Of a stretch of DNA of 64,000 bases, positions 53,693 to 63,077 are shown piece by piece. How positions within the stretch are numbered: the first letter of the stretch is position 1; every line of letters begins with the position of its first letter. The position numbers and the translations under genes are program-made. The notes below the pieces were generated by a model, which saw only the letters and a list, made by a program, of their open reading frames with translations, was not told where the DNA came from and did no database searches. This DNA is from Stappia sp. TSB10P1A (lineage in GTDB: Bacteria; Pseudomonadota; Alphaproteobacteria; Rhizobiales; Stappiaceae): assembly GCF_900185725.1 (NCBI RefSeq), contig NZ_FYAU01000025.1, forward strand, positions 92,556-156,555. Reading direction: 5' to 3'.

Positions 53693-55384
53693 ATGTCGAC
53701 CAACAAGACGACAAACACGATGCATCCGAAAGTCAGGGAAGCGCAGGAACAGATGGACAGCGGCCGGCTGAGCCGGCGCGAGTTCGTCCGCTACGCAGCG
53801 CTGCTGGGCGTGGGCGCCGGCGCGGCCTATGCGATGGCCGGCCTGCCGAGCCCGGCAATCGCCCAGGACGCGGCCAACCTGCCGTTCCCGGCGGACGATC
53901 CGAACGCCAAGGCCGGCGGCATCCTGAAGGTGGCGATGCAGGTGCAGAAGATCGACGATCCGGCGACCTTCTCCTGGACCCAGGCCTCCAACCAGACCCG
54001 TCACATGCTGGAATATCTGGCGATGACCGGCCCGGACAACGTCACCCGGCCGATGCTGGCCGAGCGTTGGGAAGCTTCCGAGGATTTGAAGACCTGGACC
54101 TTCCACCTGCGCAAGGGCGTGAAGTGGCACAATGGCGACGACTTCACCGCCGAGGACGTGAAGTTCAACTTCGAGCGCTGGACCGACCCGGACCTCGGTT
54201 CGTCCAATATCGGCCTCTCGTCGGTCTCGGCGATGGTCGAGGAGGTCGACGGCAAGAAGCGGCTGATCGACGGGGCGATCGAGGTGATCGACGAGCACAC
54301 GATCCGCTTCAATCTGACCAAGCCGGTGCTGTCCTTCCCCGAGGATATGTACAACTACCCGACCGCCATCGTGCATCGCGGCTTCAAGCCGCCGCTCGAC
54401 AACGTGATCAACGGCACGGGCGCCTACACGATCGCGGAGAACGTCGTCGGCGACCGCTGCATCCTCAAGAAGGTGACCGAGGCCGGCGGCCAGCCGTTCG
54501 AATATTGGGGCGGCACGGTGTTTCTCGACGAGATCCACTACTACAATTTCGACGCGGACAACCAGCTCACCGCCTTTGCCGGCGAGAGCGTCGATGCCAT
54601 CTACGACTTCGGCGTCGAGCAGATGGAACTGGCCAAGGCGCTCGACGGGGAGATCATCGCCGCGCGCACCGCGCAGACCCTGTGCTGCCGCATGCGGGTC
54701 GATGCCGCTCCGTTCAATGACGAGCGCGTGCGCAAGGCCGTGACCATGGCCATCGACAATGCCGCGATCAAGCCGCTGGTCTATCCGGAAGGCGGCGATG
54801 TCGGCGAGAACTACCATGTCGCGCCGGTGCATCCGGACTATGAGGCGCTGCCGCCGCTGACCCGCGACGTGGAGGGCGCCAAGGCGCTGCTCGCCGAGGC
54901 CGGGCACCCCAACGGCATCACGATCACCATCGACATCGGCAACACCGACGGGCCGTGGCACCAGACGGCCGCCGAGGCGATGCGCGACCAGCTCAAGGAT
55001 GCCGGAATCACGCTCAATATCAATGTGATACCGGCCTCCAAATACTGGGAGATCTGGACCAAGACGCCGTTCGGCGCCACCGCCTGGACGCATCGGCCGC
55101 TCGGCACGATGGTGATGTCGCTCGGCTACCGCACGGGCGTGCCGTGGAACGAGTCCGGCTTCGCCTCGGCGGAGTTCGATGCCGCGCTCGACGAGGCCGA
55201 GGCGACGCTCGACGTGGAGACCCGCAAGGGGCTGCTCGCCAAGGCCTCGAAGATCCTGCAGGACGCCTCGGTCATGGTTCTGCCGATCTGGCGGCCGGTC
55301 TACACGATGGCGTCCAAGTCGGTGCACGGCTATCCGGCCCATCCGACCCAGTATCACCAGTTCAACAAGGTCTGGATGAGCTGA
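53693..55384 (+). CDS. ABC transporter substrate-binding protein, DppA/OppA (SBP_bac_5) type
   Basis: This 563-residue periplasmic binding protein belongs to the peptide/nickel family. The leader carries a twin-arginine motif (RLSRREFVRYA, Arg28-Arg29), a hydrophobic stretch and a likely cleavage after PAIA at about 57, so Tat export is likely. Family text includes ERWEASEDLKTWTFHLRKGVKWHNGDDFTAEDVKFNFERW (in parts) and PFNDERVRKAVTMAIDN. Ligands of this family range from peptides to opines and osmolytes. The divergent mttB-like operon hints at a methylated nitrogen compound. Confidence 0.93.
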   Translation: MSTNKTTNTMHPKVREAQEQMDSGRLSRREFVRYAALLGVGAGAAYAMAGLPSPAIAQDAANLPFPADDPNAKAGGILKVAMQVQKIDDPATFSWTQASNQTRHMLEYLAMTGPDNVTRPMLAERWEASEDLKTWTFHLRKGVKWHNGDDFTAEDVKFNFERWTDPDLGSSNIGLSSVSAMVEEVDGKKRLIDGAIEVIDEHTIRFNLTKPVLSFPEDMYNYPTAIVHRGFKPPLDNVINGTGAYTIAENVVGDRCILKKVTEAGGQPFEYWGGTVFLDEIHYYNFDADNQLTAFAGESVDAIYDFGVEQMELAKALDGEIIAARTAQTLCCRMRVDAAPFNDERVRKAVTMAIDNAAIKPLVYPEGGDVGENYHVAPVHPDYEALPPLTRDVEGAKALLAEAGHPNGITITIDIGNTDGPWHQTAAEAMRDQLKDAGITLNINVIPASKYWEIWTKTPFGATAWTHRPLGTMVMSLGYRTGVPWNESGFASAEFDAALDEAEATLDVETRKGLLAKASKILQDASVMVLPIWRPVYTMASKSVHGYPAHPTQYHQFNKVWMS

Positions 55385-55507
55385 CACGAACGATGCAGCG
55401 CCGCGCCGGGGATTTCTCCGGCGCGGCGGTCTCGCTGCTGAGGTCAGGGGGAGGGCCCGCATGCCGTGTTGCCGGCATGTCCGAGGGGCCGACACGGTGG
55501 GCGCCAT

Positions 55508-56458
55508 ATGCTGAAACTGATCCTGAGACGCCTGGTTCAGATGGTTCTGATCATGGCGGTCTCCTCGCTGTTGCTGTTCGCGATCTTCGACACGCCCGAG
55601 TTCAAGAAACGGCTGGCGGTTCAAGAGCTTGGCGGCTTCGCCGTCTCGGCCCTGACCGAGGAAAGCTACAAGAGCTGGCTCGCCGGGCGCGGCCTCGACG
55701 TGCCCTTCCACCAGCGCTATCTCAACTGGGTCGGCAATATCCTGAGCGGGGATTTCGGCTTCTCCTACGAGAAGAACCGGCCGGTCGGACCGCTGCTGGC
55801 GGACCGGCTTGCCAATACCGGCATCCTGGCGTTTTTCGTCTTCGCCTTGATGATCCCGCTATCGCTGATCCTGGGCATTCTGGCGGGGATGAAAGAGGGA
55901 TCGCTGCAGGACCGGAGCATCTCGTTCATCTCGGTGTTCACGACCAGCATCCCGGAGATCGCCAGCGCCATCCTGCTGACGGTGATCTTCGCCCTCGGCC
56001 TCGGCTGGCTGCCGGTCAAATCGGCGATGATCGGCGGCTTCAGCTTCCGCGAGCTGGTCCTGCCGGTGCTGACGCTGGTGATCTACGACTTCGGCTATGT
56101 GGCGCGGATGACCCGCGCCTCGATGGCCGAGGTGATGACCTCGCAATATATCCGGACCGCCATTCTCAAGGGCCTGCCATACCGCCGGGTGGTGATGCGG
56201 CACGCGCTGCGCAACGCCCTGATCGCGCCGTTCACGCTGATCGTGCTGCAGCTCAACTGGCTGCTGTCGGGCGTCGTCGTGGTCGAAGTCTTCTTTGAAT
56301 ACAACGGCTTCGGCAAGCTCTTGCTGGAAGCCGCGCTGTTTCCCGACGTCGAGGTGGTGCAGGCCTGCACCCTCGTTGCCGTCGCCGTCGCCGTTCTGTC
56401 GCAGATCATCTCCGACATCGGCTACACCTTCCTGAACCCGCGCATCCGTTTTGCGTAA
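55508..56458 (+). CDS. ABC transporter permease, DppB type
   Basis: This 316-residue inner-membrane permease starts at ATG 55508 (MLKLILRRLVQMVLIMAVSS). It has about six TM segments. A DppB-type periplasmic loop (GLDVPFHQRYLNWVGNILSGDFGFS in parts) precedes the BPD core. The cytoplasmic EAA loop is ...MTSQYIRTAILKGLPYRRVVMRHALRNA (in parts). It lies 123 nt after the binding-protein gene and 18 nt before the second permease, in an operon with the rest of the transporter. Confidence 0.94.
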   Translation: MLKLILRRLVQMVLIMAVSSLLLFAIFDTPEFKKRLAVQELGGFAVSALTEESYKSWLAGRGLDVPFHQRYLNWVGNILSGDFGFSYEKNRPVGPLLADRLANTGILAFFVFALMIPLSLILGILAGMKEGSLQDRSISFISVFTTSIPEIASAILLTVIFALGLGWLPVKSAMIGGFSFRELVLPVLTLVIYDFGYVARMTRASMAEVMTSQYIRTAILKGLPYRRVVMRHALRNALIAPFTLIVLQLNWLLSGVVVVEVFFEYNGFGKLLLEAALFPDVEVVQACTLVAVAVAVLSQIISDIGYTFLNPRIRFA

Positions 56459-56476
56459 GGACCGGAGACGCCCGCC

Positions 56477-57496
56477 ATGGCAGTGACCGAGATCCAGTCC
56501 GGCCCGTCGCTCCTCGACCGCCTGTCGCGGCCCAAGCCCGTCATCGCGCTGGCGCTGCTGCTTTGGCTGCCGCTGACCGCCTATGTGATGTTCGGGCACC
56601 GGCTCGGATCGGGGGCGCAGAACGTGCTGCTGCCGGCGATCCCGGCGACCGTGCTGCTCTATGTGCTGGGCGTGCGCGCCTTCCGCGAGAGCCGGGTCGC
56701 GGTGATCGGATTGACGCTGGTGTTCTTCTGGCTGCTGATGGCGGTGAGCGCGCCCTACCTGCCCTTGATGGACCCGAACAAGCCGATCGCGCCGTTCACG
56801 ACGCCGTTCACCGAGCGGGGAGATCTGTTCTTCTGGCTCGGCACCGACTTCAAGGGCCGGGACATGCTGTCGCGGATGATATGGGGCTGCCAGCGGGTGC
56901 TGGTCTGGGGCGTCACGGCGACCATGGTCGCCTATGTGGTCGGCGCCATGTTCGGGCTGATCTCCGGCTATCTCGCCGGCTGGTGGGACGAGATTATTTC
57001 CTTTGTCGCCAATGTGTTGCTGTCGTTTCCGGTGATGGTGCTGTTCATCGTCATCCTGAACTATCTCGGCCCCTCGGGCTTCAACATCGTGGTGGCGGTG
57101 ACCTTCGCCTCGGCGCCGGCGATCATGCGCATCGTCCGGGGATTGGCGCTCGACATCAAGACGCGCGACTATGTCTACGCGGCGCAGACGCGCGGCGAAC
57201 ATCCGCTCTACATCATGATCTTCGAGCTGCTGCCGAACGTGCGCGGGCCGATCATCGTCGATGCCTGCCTGCGGCTCGGCTACACGACGGTGGCGATCAC
57301 CACGCTGACCTTCCTGGGGCTCGGCCTGCAGCCGCCGGACCCGGACTGGGGGCTGATGATCCGGGAGAGCGCCCGGACGGCGATGCTGTGGAAATTCTCC
57401 TACATGCTTTTGGTGCCGGCGCTGGCGGTGTCGAGCCTGATCCTGGGCTTCAACCTGCTGGCCGACGGCCTGCGGGAAATGAGCCTGCGTGACTGA
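56477..57496 (+). CDS. ABC transporter permease, DppC type
   Basis: This 339-residue permease pairs with the DppB-like subunit. It has an extended N-terminal part with two TM segments (VIALALLLWLPLTAYVMFG and NVLLPAIPATVLLYVLGV) before the usual DppC TM1. The loop text FFWLGTDFKGRDMLSRMIWG is the DppC signature, and the EAA loop is KTRDYVYAAQTRGEHPLYIM. TM segments near 150-330 complete the BPD_transp_1 domain. Its stop overlaps the in-frame GTG of the next gene, but the better ATG is 14 nt downstream. Confidence 0.93.
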   Translation: MAVTEIQSGPSLLDRLSRPKPVIALALLLWLPLTAYVMFGHRLGSGAQNVLLPAIPATVLLYVLGVRAFRESRVAVIGLTLVFFWLLMAVSAPYLPLMDPNKPIAPFTTPFTERGDLFFWLGTDFKGRDMLSRMIWGCQRVLVWGVTATMVAYVVGAMFGLISGYLAGWWDEIISFVANVLLSFPVMVLFIVILNYLGPSGFNIVVAVTFASAPAIMRIVRGLALDIKTRDYVYAAQTRGEHPLYIMIFELLPNVRGPIIVDACLRLGYTTVAITTLTFLGLGLQPPDPDWGLMIRESARTAMLWKFSYMLLVPALAVSSLILGFNLLADGLREMSLRD

Positions 57497-57509
57497 GGAG
57501 GGGGACAAG

Positions 57510-59606
57510 ATGAGCGCCGAGGCCGCCGAGCAGGTTCCCGTCCTGGAATGCCGGAACCTTTGCATCTCCTATTACACGCGCGCCGGCGAGATCCCGGCGG
57601 TGGTGGATTTCAATCTCAAGCTGATGCCGGGCGAGGCGCATGGCATCGTCGGCGAGAGCGGCTGCGGCAAGTCGACCGTGGCGCTGGCGATCATGCAGTA
57701 CATGGGCCGCAACGGCGCCATCGTCGGCGGGGAAATCCTGTTCGAGGGCCGCGACATGCGGCAGATGAGCGAGGAGGAGCTGCGCCAGATCCGCGGCTCG
57801 CGCATCGCCATGGTCTATCAGGAGCCGATGGCCTCGCTGAACCCGTCGATGACCATCGGCGACCAGCTCGCCGAGGTGCCGATCTACCATGACGGACTCA
57901 GCGAGCGGGAGGCGCTGGCGCGGGCCGAGGAGATGCTGGCCAAGGTCCGCCTGCCGGACCCGAAGCGCATCCTCGCCTCCTATCCGCACCAGATTTCCGG
58001 CGGCCAGCAGCAGCGCGTGGTGATCGCCATGGCGCTGCTGTCGAACCCCAAGCTCTTGCTGCTCGACGAGCCGACCACGGCGCTCGACGTGACGGTGGAG
58101 GCGGGCATCGTCGAGCTGATCAACGAGATCGCCGAGGAGTTCGGCACCTCGATGATCTACATCTCGCACAATCTCGGGCTGATCCTGGAGACCTGCGACC
58201 GGCTGACGGTGATGTATTCCGGCGAGGCGGTGGAGGTCGGGGACATTCACGACGTCTTCGACGAGATGCGCCACCCTTACACGCGGGGACTGTTCGGCTC
58301 GATCCCGTTGCCGGGGGCGGACAAGAACGCCCATCCGCTGGTGGCAATTCCGGGCCAGTTGCCGCTGCCGCATGAGCGGCCTCGCGGGTGCAACTTCGGC
58401 CCGCGCTGCACCTTCTTCCGCACCGGCGTGTGCGATGCCGGGCCGCTGCCGATGCATGCGGTGCCGGGCGATGCCGACCACCGGGTGCGCTGCGAGCGGT
58501 TCGAGGAGATCGACTGGAACCGCGACCTGCCGAAGGGCGAGGCGAAACCGCCGGTCGAGCCGGGCGATGTGGTGCTCTCCGTCGAGGACATGACCAAGCA
58601 CTACCTGATCGAGGAGGGCGGGCTCTTCGTCGTCGGCGGCAGCGAGCGGGTGGTCAAGGCCAACGAGAAGCTGAGCTTCACCGCGCGCGAGGCCGAGACG
58701 GTCGCCATCGTCGGCGAGAGCGGCTGCGGCAAGTCGACCTTCGCCAAGGTGTTGATGGGACTGGAGGATGCGACCGACGGCAAGGTGATGCTGGGCAATG
58801 TCGAGCTCGGCGGCCTGCCGGTGCAGCGGCGCAACGCCGAGACCATCTCGAAGCTGCAGATGGTGTTCCAGAACCCGTTCGACACGTTGAACCCGTCGCA
58901 TTCGGTCGGCAGCCAGATCGCAAGGGTGATCCGCAAGTTCGGGGTCGCCAGCAAGGACGAGGAGGTCGAGGCGATCGTCCACCGGCTGCTCGACACGGTG
59001 AAGCTGCCGCGCGATTTCGCCAGGCGCAAGCCGCGCCAGCTCTCCGGCGGACAGAAGCAGCGGGTGGGCATCGCGCGGGCCTTTGCCGGCAATCCGAAGG
59101 TGGTGATCGCCGACGAGCCGGTGTCGGCGCTGGACGTGTCGGTGCAGGCGGCGGTGACCGAGCTGTTGATGGATATCCAGCGCCAGAACCGCACGACGAT
59201 GCTGTTCATCAGCCACGACCTGTCGGTGGTGCGCTATCTCGCCGACCGGGTGGTGGTGATGTATCTCGGCCGGATCATGGAGCAGGGCACGACCGAGGAT
59301 ATCTTCGCGCCGCCCTACCACCCCTATACGGAGGCACTGCTGGCGGCGGTGCCGATCGCCGACACGCGGATCGAGAAGCGGCATATCGTGCTCAAAGGGG
59401 AAATCCCGTCGCCGACCAACCCGCCGAAGGGCTGCCCGTTCTCCACCCGCTGCCCCTATATGATGCCGGGCACCTGCGACGCCGAGCTGCCGCCGCTGCG
59501 CGATTTCGGCGAGGGACACCGGATCCTGTGCCATCTCGATCCGGCCGAACTGACCGCGATGGAGCCGGTGATAAAGCCGAAGAGCGAGGCGGCCGAACGG
59601 CTTTGA
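57510..59606 (+). CDS. Fused ABC ATPase, DppD-DppF type
   Basis: This 698-residue protein contains two complete nucleotide-binding domains in one chain, replacing separate DppD and DppF. ATG 57510 has GAGGAGGGGG upstream; a GTG at 57489 adds 7 residues. Domain 1 has Walker [10 protein letters not shown] from 48, signature SGGQQQRV and Walker [13 protein letters not shown]. Domain 2 has Walker A from 402, [17 protein letters not shown] and [12 protein letters not shown]. Each is followed by an oligopeptide-type C-terminal Cys motif ([16 protein letters not shown]). It energises the importer formed with the upstream SBP and permeases. Confidence 0.95.
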   Translation: MSAEAAEQVPVLECRNLCISYYTRAGEIPAVVDFNLKLMPGEAHGIVGESGCGKSTVALAIMQYMGRNGAIVGGEILFEGRDMRQMSEEELRQIRGSRIAMVYQEPMASLNPSMTIGDQLAEVPIYHDGLSEREALARAEEMLAKVRLPDPKRILASYPHQISGGQQQRVVIAMALLSNPKLLLLDEPTTALDVTVEAGIVELINEIAEEFGTSMIYISHNLGLILETCDRLTVMYSGEAVEVGDIHDVFDEMRHPYTRGLFGSIPLPGADKNAHPLVAIPGQLPLPHERPRGCNFGPRCTFFRTGVCDAGPLPMHAVPGDADHRVRCERFEEIDWNRDLPKGEAKPPVEPGDVVLSVEDMTKHYLIEEGGLFVVGGSERVVKANEKLSFTAREAETVAIVGESGCGKSTFAKVLMGLEDATDGKVMLGNVELGGLPVQRRNAETISKLQMVFQNPFDTLNPSHSVGSQIARVIRKFGVASKDEEVEAIVHRLLDTVKLPRDFARRKPRQLSGGQKQRVGIARAFAGNPKVVIADEPVSALDVSVQAAVTELLMDIQRQNRTTMLFISHDLSVVRYLADRVVVMYLGRIMEQGTTEDIFAPPYHPYTEALLAAVPIADTRIEKRHIVLKGEIPSPTNPPKGCPFSTRCPYMMPGTCDAELPPLRDFGEGHRILCHLDPAELTAMEPVIKPKSEAAERL

Positions 59607-59608
59607 AA

Positions 59609-59645
59609 ATTTTGAGACGGATTTTGCAAAATTCCGTCTCAAAAT
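59609..59645. terminator. AT-rich nested palindrome after the ABC operon
   Basis: A 12-bp stem (59609-59620 with 59634-59645) encloses ATTTTGCAAAAT, itself a perfect palindrome. It starts 3 nt after the operon's stop and ends in AAAAT. Related text recurs at about 59650-59690 (AAAATTTTGA again, and GCCGTCTCAA). It may be a terminator or a repeat element. Its composition contrasts with the GC-rich surroundings. Confidence 0.6.
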
Positions 59646-59895
59646 CGCAAAATTTTGATGTTGGCCGTCTCAATTTCCCAAAATCGCGGGTCGCGGCCCG
59701 AAAGCAGCCCAGATGGCGCGCCCAACAGCGCGTGCCGGCGGCACTTATCCCCGGCGGGCGGCGGCCGGGGCTCGCCGACTTGTCCCCGTGCGCCGGAGTT
59801 CGGTTATAGTTCGAGCCAGATCGCGGATCCGAAGCGGCCGGGCTGCGGGGAGAGGGCGGGCGCCGGGACGGTGCGCAAGAGGAGCGAGAGGCGGC

Positions 59896-60507
59896 ATGAC
59901 GACGATCACCACGCTGGACCAGTTGGAGGCGCTCTACGGCACGCCGGGGGCGGCTTCCAGGGTCAAGGAGATCGACTGGATCAGCGACGACTATGCCGCC
60001 CTGATCAAGGCCTCGCCCTTCGTGGCGCTGGCGACCGCCGGGCCGGAGGGGCTCGACTGCTCGCCGCGCGGCGACCGGGGCGAGGTGGTGCGCATTCTCG
60101 GGCCGAAGCGCGTGGCGCTGCCCGACCGGCGCGGCAACGACCGGATCGATTCGCTGCGCAACATCGTCCGCGATCCGCGCGTGGCGCTGCTGTTCCTCAT
60201 TCCCGGCAGCGGCACGACGCTGCGCCTCAACGGAAGGGCGGCGATCAGCGCAGACCCGCACCTGCTGGAGGACTTCGCCGTCGACGGCAAGGCGCCGCGC
60301 AGCGTCATCCTGATCGAGGTGGAGACGGTCTATTTCCAATGCGCCCGGGCGATCGTGCGCGCGCGGCTGTGGGACGCCGAGACGCAGGAGGCGGCACGCG
60401 GGGTGCCGACGCCGGGGGCGATCCTTTCGGCCTTGAGCGAGGCGACGGTCGGCGGCGAGGCCTATGACCGCGACTGGCCGGAGCGGGCGCGCAAGACGCT
60501 GTGGTGA
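59896..60507 (+). CDS. PPOX-class FMN flavoprotein (pyridoxamine 5'-phosphate oxidase-like)
   Basis: This 203-residue split-barrel flavoprotein starts at ATG 59896 (MTTITTLDQLEALYG); the frame extends upstream with non-coding-looking sequence. Text such as SPFVALATAGPEGLDCSPRGDRGEVVRI, LPDRRGNDRIDSLRNIVRDPRVALLFLIPG and TLRLNGRAAIS is typical of the MSMEG_1061-like subfamily, which binds FMN or F420 and has uncertain substrates. A true PdxH role is unlikely because the PLP-product residues are not clear. It stands alone, about 290 nt after the ABC operon and convergent with the SLAC1 gene. Confidence 0.86.
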   Translation: MTTITTLDQLEALYGTPGAASRVKEIDWISDDYAALIKASPFVALATAGPEGLDCSPRGDRGEVVRILGPKRVALPDRRGNDRIDSLRNIVRDPRVALLFLIPGSGTTLRLNGRAAISADPHLLEDFAVDGKAPRSVILIEVETVYFQCARAIVRARLWDAETQEAARGVPTPGAILSALSEATVGGEAYDRDWPERARKTLW

Positions 60508-60531
60508 GGCGCGAGCCTCACCCGCGCTCTG

Positions 60532-61527
60532 TTATTCCGGGCGGAAGATCTCGTTGCGGCGGATTGCGGCGGCCGTCTTGACGACCAGCAGGACGATCAC
60601 CGCCCAGAGCATGCCATAGGCGAGGAAGGAGAGGGCGCGGGGCAGGGCGGCGCCGGTCGACCCCGCGAACAGCGCCGAGGCGATGGTGAAGGCGGCTACG
60701 GGGAAGGAATAGGCCCACCAGGCCATCGAGAAGGGCAGGCGCAAGAGGCGGCCGACCTGGGTCAGCGTCACCAGCACGAACATCAGCGCGCTGTAATAGA
60801 GGATGCGGCCGACCGCATCGACCGTGCCGCCGTTCAGCAGCTCCCAGGAGACGAAACCGACCGAGGGCGGCGCGATCAGGATGACCAGCGTCGGCAGCAG
60901 GCGCTCGGCGATCGGGTTGTGGAAGATCAGCCGGTTGAACACCAGCGTCAGGAAGATCAGCCAGAACAGCATGCCGACCGAGAAGAAGAACCACGAGGTC
61001 TCGAGATAGCCGAGCTCGACGCCGGCGACCGGCACCAGGACGTTGCCGACGGCGGGAATGAACCAGGCCGGCGTCAGATGCGCCTGTTCGAAGGTGCGGT
61101 GGCTGATCCAGGCGGCGACGACGCCGAGGATCAGCAGCAGATGGGCGGCCGTCGCCGCCAGCCAGACGATCTCGACAAGGCCGTGCGCGCGCGGCAGCAC
61201 GCCGGAGCACAGCAGCAGCACGCCGATGGTGATCGCCGGGAAGAAGGCGATGCGCACGGGATGATTCCACTCCGCCTTCACCGCGCCGGGGTGGCGCAGC
61301 GCCTTGGCGAGATAGATCGCGGCGATGGCGCAGAAGGCGGCAGCAGCGACCAGCGTCAGCGCGAAGCTGGCGGTGCCGGGCGCGCCGGACAGCGCGACCT
61401 CGATGCGGCGGGTCGCCAGCGACAGGCCGGCAAGGCCCATCACCACGGCGAAGAAGGTGATCGGAAAATGCTTCAGCCACGGCTCGTGTGCCATCTCCGT
61501 CGTCGCACCCGCTGTTGCCGCGCTCAT
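60532..61527 (-). CDS. SLAC1/TehA-family anion channel or transporter
   Basis: This 331-residue protein has about ten TM segments and starts at ATG 61527 (MSAATAGATTEMAHEPWLKHFPITFFAVVMGLAGL in parts). The frame continues upstream only as antisense of glmU. The HFPITFFAVVMGLAGLS and SWFFFSVGMLFWLIFLTLVFNRL text is typical of the TDT/SLAC1 group, including TehA and plant SLAC1 anion channels. Substrate and gating are unknown. It is divergent from glmU with about 190 nt between starts. Confidence 0.9.
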   Translation of the reverse strand: MSAATAGATTEMAHEPWLKHFPITFFAVVMGLAGLSLATRRIEVALSGAPGTASFALTLVAAAAFCAIAAIYLAKALRHPGAVKAEWNHPVRIAFFPAITIGVLLLCSGVLPRAHGLVEIVWLAATAAHLLLILGVVAAWISHRTFEQAHLTPAWFIPAVGNVLVPVAGVELGYLETSWFFFSVGMLFWLIFLTLVFNRLIFHNPIAERLLPTLVILIAPPSVGFVSWELLNGGTVDAVGRILYYSALMFVLVTLTQVGRLLRLPFSMAWWAYSFPVAAFTIASALFAGSTGAALPRALSFLAYGMLWAVIVLLVVKTAAAIRRNEIFRPE

Positions 61528-61718
61528 TGTCCGCCCCGATTCCGCTCCGAGAACCCCGTGGCCCCCTGAATATCCGTCCGCAGCGGCTTTCGCCAAGCTC
61601 CGTTCTCGTGTTTCCTGCGACAAAGTTGCGGGGTTGCCGCCGGCGCGTCTTGACGCCGGCGCGCCGGCTGTCGATGACAGCGGTTGCCGGCCGTCCCGGC
61701 CCGAAAGAGAGGTTTGCC

Positions 61719-63077
61719 ATGCCGTCCACATCCCGCCTTGCCATCGTGCTCGCCGCAGGCCTCGGCACCAGGATGAAGTCGGACCTGCCGAAGGTGATGC
61801 ATCAGGTCGCCGGCCTGTCGCTGGTCGGCCATGTGCTGAAGGCGGTCGATGCGGCCGGCATCGGCCGGGTGTCCGTCGTGGTGGGGCCGAACATGCCGGA
61901 ACTGGTCGCCGAGGTCGCCCGCCGGGCGCCGGGGGCGCAGTGCCACGTGCAGGGCGAGCGGCTCGGCACCGCCCATGCGGCGCGCGCCGCCGAGCCGGCC
62001 TGGCGCGATGCGCCGGACCAGGTGCTGGTGCTGTTCGGCGACACGCCGCTGGTCTTGCCGCAGACGCTGGAGCGGGTCTGCGCAAGGCTGGAGGCGGGCG
62101 CCGACGTGGTGGTGCTGGGCTTCGAGGCGCAGGACCCGACCGGCTACGGCCGGCTGCTGACGGAGGGCGGCAAGCTGCTGGCGATCCGCGAGGAGCGCGA
62201 CGCCAGCGCGGCGGAACGGGCCGTGCGCTTCTGCAATTCCGGCATCATGGGCTTTCGCGGCGCGCGCCTTGCCGCGATTCTGGACCGGATCGGCAATGAC
62301 AACGCCAATCGCGAGTTCTATCTGACCGACGCGGCGGAGATCGCCCACCGGCTCGGCCTTTCGGTCGTCACCGAACGGGCCGAGGAATGGGAGGTGCAGG
62401 GCATCAACACGCGGGCGCAGCTCGCCCGCGTCGAGGCCGACTACCAGCGCCGGGCGCGCCTTGCCGCGATGGAGGGCGGGGCGACGCTGACGGCGCCGGA
62501 GACCGTGCATTTCGCCCATGACACGCGGCTCGGCCGCGACGTGGTGGTGGAGCCGAACGTGGTGTTCGGCCCCGGCGTCGAGATCGGCGACCGGGTGACG
62601 ATCCGCGCCTTCTCGCATCTGGAGGATGCGCGGGTGGCGGACGGGGCGACGCTCGGTCCTTACGCGCGGCTGCGGCCCGGCGCGGAGATCGGCGCCGGCG
62701 CGCATATCGGCAATTTCGTCGAGATCAAGAACGCCCGGGTCGAGACCGGGGCGAAGGTCAACCACCTCACCTATATCGGCGATGCGCGGGTCGGGGCGGG
62801 CGCCAATATCGGCGCCGGCACCATCACCTGCAACTATGACGGATTCCTCAAGCACCACACGGATATCGGCGCGGGCGCCTTTGTCGGGTCGAACTCGACG
62901 CTGGTCGCCCCGCTCAGCATCGGCGACGGGGCGTATCTGGCCGCCGGCGGCGTCGTCACCGAGGACGTGCCGGCCGACGCGCTGTCGCTCGGCCGCGCCC
63001 GGCAGGTGGTGAAGGAGGGGCGCGGGGCGCAGCTCAAGGAACGCTTCGCCCGCGCCAAGGCGGAAAAGAGCGTGTAG
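61719..63077 (+). CDS. glmU: Bifunctional GlmU: UDP-GlcNAc pyrophosphorylase / GlcN-1-P acetyltransferase
   Basis: GlmU makes UDP-N-acetylglucosamine from glucosamine-1-phosphate for peptidoglycan and LPS. The 452-residue protein starts at ATG 61719 after an AAAGAGAGG. The N-terminal uridylyltransferase has LAAGLGTRMKSDLPKVMH, LVLFGDTPLVLPQTLE and FCNSGIMGFRG. The C-terminal left-handed beta-helix has hexapeptide repeats (VVVEPNVVFGPGVEIGDRVTI, GAHIGNFVEIKNARVETGAKVNHLTYIGDARVG in parts) and TITCNYDGFLKH. It completes the pathway begun by glmS in the same window; glmM is not here. Confidence 0.97.
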   Translation: MPSTSRLAIVLAAGLGTRMKSDLPKVMHQVAGLSLVGHVLKAVDAAGIGRVSVVVGPNMPELVAEVARRAPGAQCHVQGERLGTAHAARAAEPAWRDAPDQVLVLFGDTPLVLPQTLERVCARLEAGADVVVLGFEAQDPTGYGRLLTEGGKLLAIREERDASAAERAVRFCNSGIMGFRGARLAAILDRIGNDNANREFYLTDAAEIAHRLGLSVVTERAEEWEVQGINTRAQLARVEADYQRRARLAAMEGGATLTAPETVHFAHDTRLGRDVVVEPNVVFGPGVEIGDRVTIRAFSHLEDARVADGATLGPYARLRPGAEIGAGAHIGNFVEIKNARVETGAKVNHLTYIGDARVGAGANIGAGTITCNYDGFLKHHTDIGAGAFVGSNSTLVAPLSIGDGAYLAAGGVVTEDVPADALSLGRARQVVKEGRGAQLKERFARAKAEKSV

